Source of the DNA: Comamonas sp. lk
GTDB taxonomy: Bacteria; Pseudomonadota; Gammaproteobacteria; Burkholderiales; Burkholderiaceae_C
NCBI GenBank assembly: GCA_945875225.1
Contig: CAMCJY010000151.1
Span: 1-5,532, forward strand
Reading direction: 5' to 3'
Length of the DNA stretch: 5,532 nucleotides
Position numbers and translations under genes: made by a program
Notes under the pieces: model-generated
What the model saw: only the letters and a program-made list of their open reading frames with translations
The model's database searches: none
What the model was told of the DNA's origin: nothing
Part shown: in pieces, positions 4,296 to 5,532 of the stretch
Position numbering within the stretch: position 1 is the stretch's first letter
Layout of the letters: every line of letters begins with the position of its first letter

Positions 4296-5532
4296 ATGAA
4301 ACGGATGCTAATTAACGCAACCCAGGCCGAAGAACGCCGCCTGGCGATTGTGGATGGACAAAAACTACTCGACTATGAAATCGAGATCGAGGGGCGCGAA
4401 CAGCGCAAGGGCAATATTTACAAAGCCGTCGTGACCCGGGTGGAGCCCTCGCTCGAAGCCTGTTTTGTGGACTACGGCGAAGACCGCCACGGCTTTTTGC
4501 CTTTCAAAGAAATCTCTCGCCAGTACTTCAAAGAAGGCGTCTCGGTCAGCCAGGCGCGCATTCAGGACGTGATCCGCGAAGGCCAGGAGCTACTGGTCCA
4601 GGTGGAAAAAGAAGAGCGCGGCAACAAGGGCGCGGCCCTGACGACCTATGTCTCCCTGGCCGGCCGCTATGTGGTGCTGATGCCCAACAACCCGCGTGGC
4701 GGTGGCGTCAGCCGGCGCATCGAGGGTGAAGACCGCTCGGACCTAAAAGAGGCGCTGGACCAGCTCGAATACCCCAACGGCATGAGCATCATCGCCCGCA
4801 CCGCCGGTATTGGCCGCAGCGCGCCTGAGTTGCAATGGGACTTGAACTACCTGCTCAAGCTTTGGAACGCCATCGACGGCGCATCCAAGAGCGGCAAAGG
4901 CGCTTTCCTGATTTACCAGGAATCGAGCCTGGTCATCCGCGCCATCCGCGACTATTTCAACCACGACATCGGCGACATCCTGATCGATACCGACGATGTG
5001 TATGAACAAGCCCAGCAGTTCATGGCCCACGTCATGCCCGAGCATGCGGCCCGCGTGAAGCGCTACCGCGATGACGCGCCACTGTTTAGCCGCTTCCAGA
5101 TCGAGCACCAGATCGAATCGGCCTATGCACGCACCGTGCAACTGCCCAGCGGCGGCGCTATCGTGATCGACCACACCGAGGCGCTGGTCAGCGTGGACGT
5201 GAACTCGGCGCGCGCGATCAAAGGCGGCGACATCGAAGAAACCGCTACCCGCACCAACTTGGAAGCCGCTGACGAAGTAGCGCGCCAAATGCGTTTGCGC
5301 GACTTGGGCGGCCTGATCGTGATCGACTTTATCGATATGGAAGAAAGCCGCAACCGCCGCGAAGTGGAAAGCCGCTTGCGCGACGCGCTGCGCCAGGATC
5401 GCGCCCGCGTGCAGTTTGGCACCATCAGCAAATTTGGCTTGATGGAAATGAGCCGCCAGCGCTTGCGCCCGGCCCTGTCTGAAGGCGCATCCATCCCCTG
5501 CCCGCGCTGCGGTGGTTCGGGCCATATCCGCG
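4296..5532 (+). CDS. rne: Ribonuclease E, N-terminal catalytic half (3' end beyond window)
   Basis: 412 codons are visible, open to the window end. RNase E is the essential single-strand endonuclease that starts mRNA decay and matures rRNA and tRNA; its C-terminal half scaffolds the degradosome at the membrane. The N-terminus MKRMLINATQ is that of RNase E rather than RNase G. An S1 domain covers about 37-120 (GNIYKAVVTRVEPSLEACFVDYG). Arg168 and Thr169 (ARTAG) match the 5'-monophosphate sensor Arg169/Thr170 of E. coli. The DNase I-like domain carries the metal ligands Asp301 (SVDVNSA) and Asp344 (IVIDFIDM), equivalent to E. coli Asp303 and Asp346. The zinc-link Cys402-Pro-Arg-Cys405 aligns with Cys404/Cys407. 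All key residues are intact. The small domain and the scaffold region lie outside the window. Feedback control through the upstream leader is likely but inferred. Confidence 0.97.
   Translation, partial: MKRMLINATQAEERRLAIVDGQKLLDYEIEIEGREQRKGNIYKAVVTRVEPSLEACFVDYGEDRHGFLPFKEISRQYFKEGVSVSQARIQDVIREGQELLVQVEKEERGNKGAALTTYVSLAGRYVVLMPNNPRGGGVSRRIEGEDRSDLKEALDQLEYPNGMSIIARTAGIGRSAPELQWDLNYLLKLWNAIDGASKSGKGAFLIYQESSLVIRAIRDYFNHDIGDILIDTDDVYEQAQQFMAHVMPEHAARVKRYRDDAPLFSRFQIEHQIESAYARTVQLPSGGAIVIDHTEALVSVDVNSARAIKGGDIEETATRTNLEAADEVARQMRLRDLGGLIVIDFIDMEESRNRREVESRLRDALRQDRARVQFGTISKFGLMEMSRQRLRPALSEGASIPCPRCGGSGHIR

Noticed and set aside
4743..5525. 260-codon minus-strand frame opposite rne
   Set aside because: It is antisense to the conserved catalytic domain of RNase E, and its Ala/His/Asp/Val-rich composition is the typical mirror of a GC-rich coding strand.

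Overview
The window is an ordinary chromosomal housekeeping locus of a Gram-negative proteobacterium, most likely a betaproteobacterium of the order Burkholderiales. The evidence is the moderately GC-rich coding sequence and a cluster that I recall as typical of that order: rne divergent from rluC, followed by a phosphoglycolate-phosphatase-like HAD gene, a small Rieske protein and an S49 peptidase. No database search was possible, so the assignment rests on protein motifs and remembered gene order. I see no mobile element, CRISPR array, tRNA or rRNA.

Layout. (1) 1-624, plus strand: the 3' part of a divergent RsmI-like (tetrapyrrole methylase fold) SAM-dependent methyltransferase, cut by the window start. 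(2) 615-636: a perfect 8-bp stem-loop over its stop codon, in the 31-bp gap between convergent genes. (3) 3829 down to 656, minus strand: a compact four-gene operon in the order rluC, HAD phosphatase, Rieske protein, sppA-like peptidase. Each adjacent pair overlaps by exactly four bases (ATGA, TTGA, ATGA), and the downstream starts have little or no Shine-Dalgarno sequence, which suggests translational coupling. (4) 3830-4295: a 466-bp gap rich in inverted repeats, read here mainly as the long 5' leader of rne. (5) 4296-5532, plus strand: the catalytic half of ribonuclease E (rne), cut by the window end just after its zinc-link cysteines.

How the genes fit together. Three products act on RNA or are inferred to: RNase E (mRNA decay, rRNA and tRNA processing), RluC (23S rRNA pseudouridines) and possibly the RsmI-like methyltransferase. 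The HAD phosphatase, Rieske protein and membrane peptidase travel with rluC as an operon but have no obvious shared pathway with it.

I find no new multi-gene system. The part least explained by known genes is the rne leader. In E. coli, RNase E limits its own synthesis by cutting a long structured rne leader; the hairpins here suggest an analogous but unrelated-looking leader.
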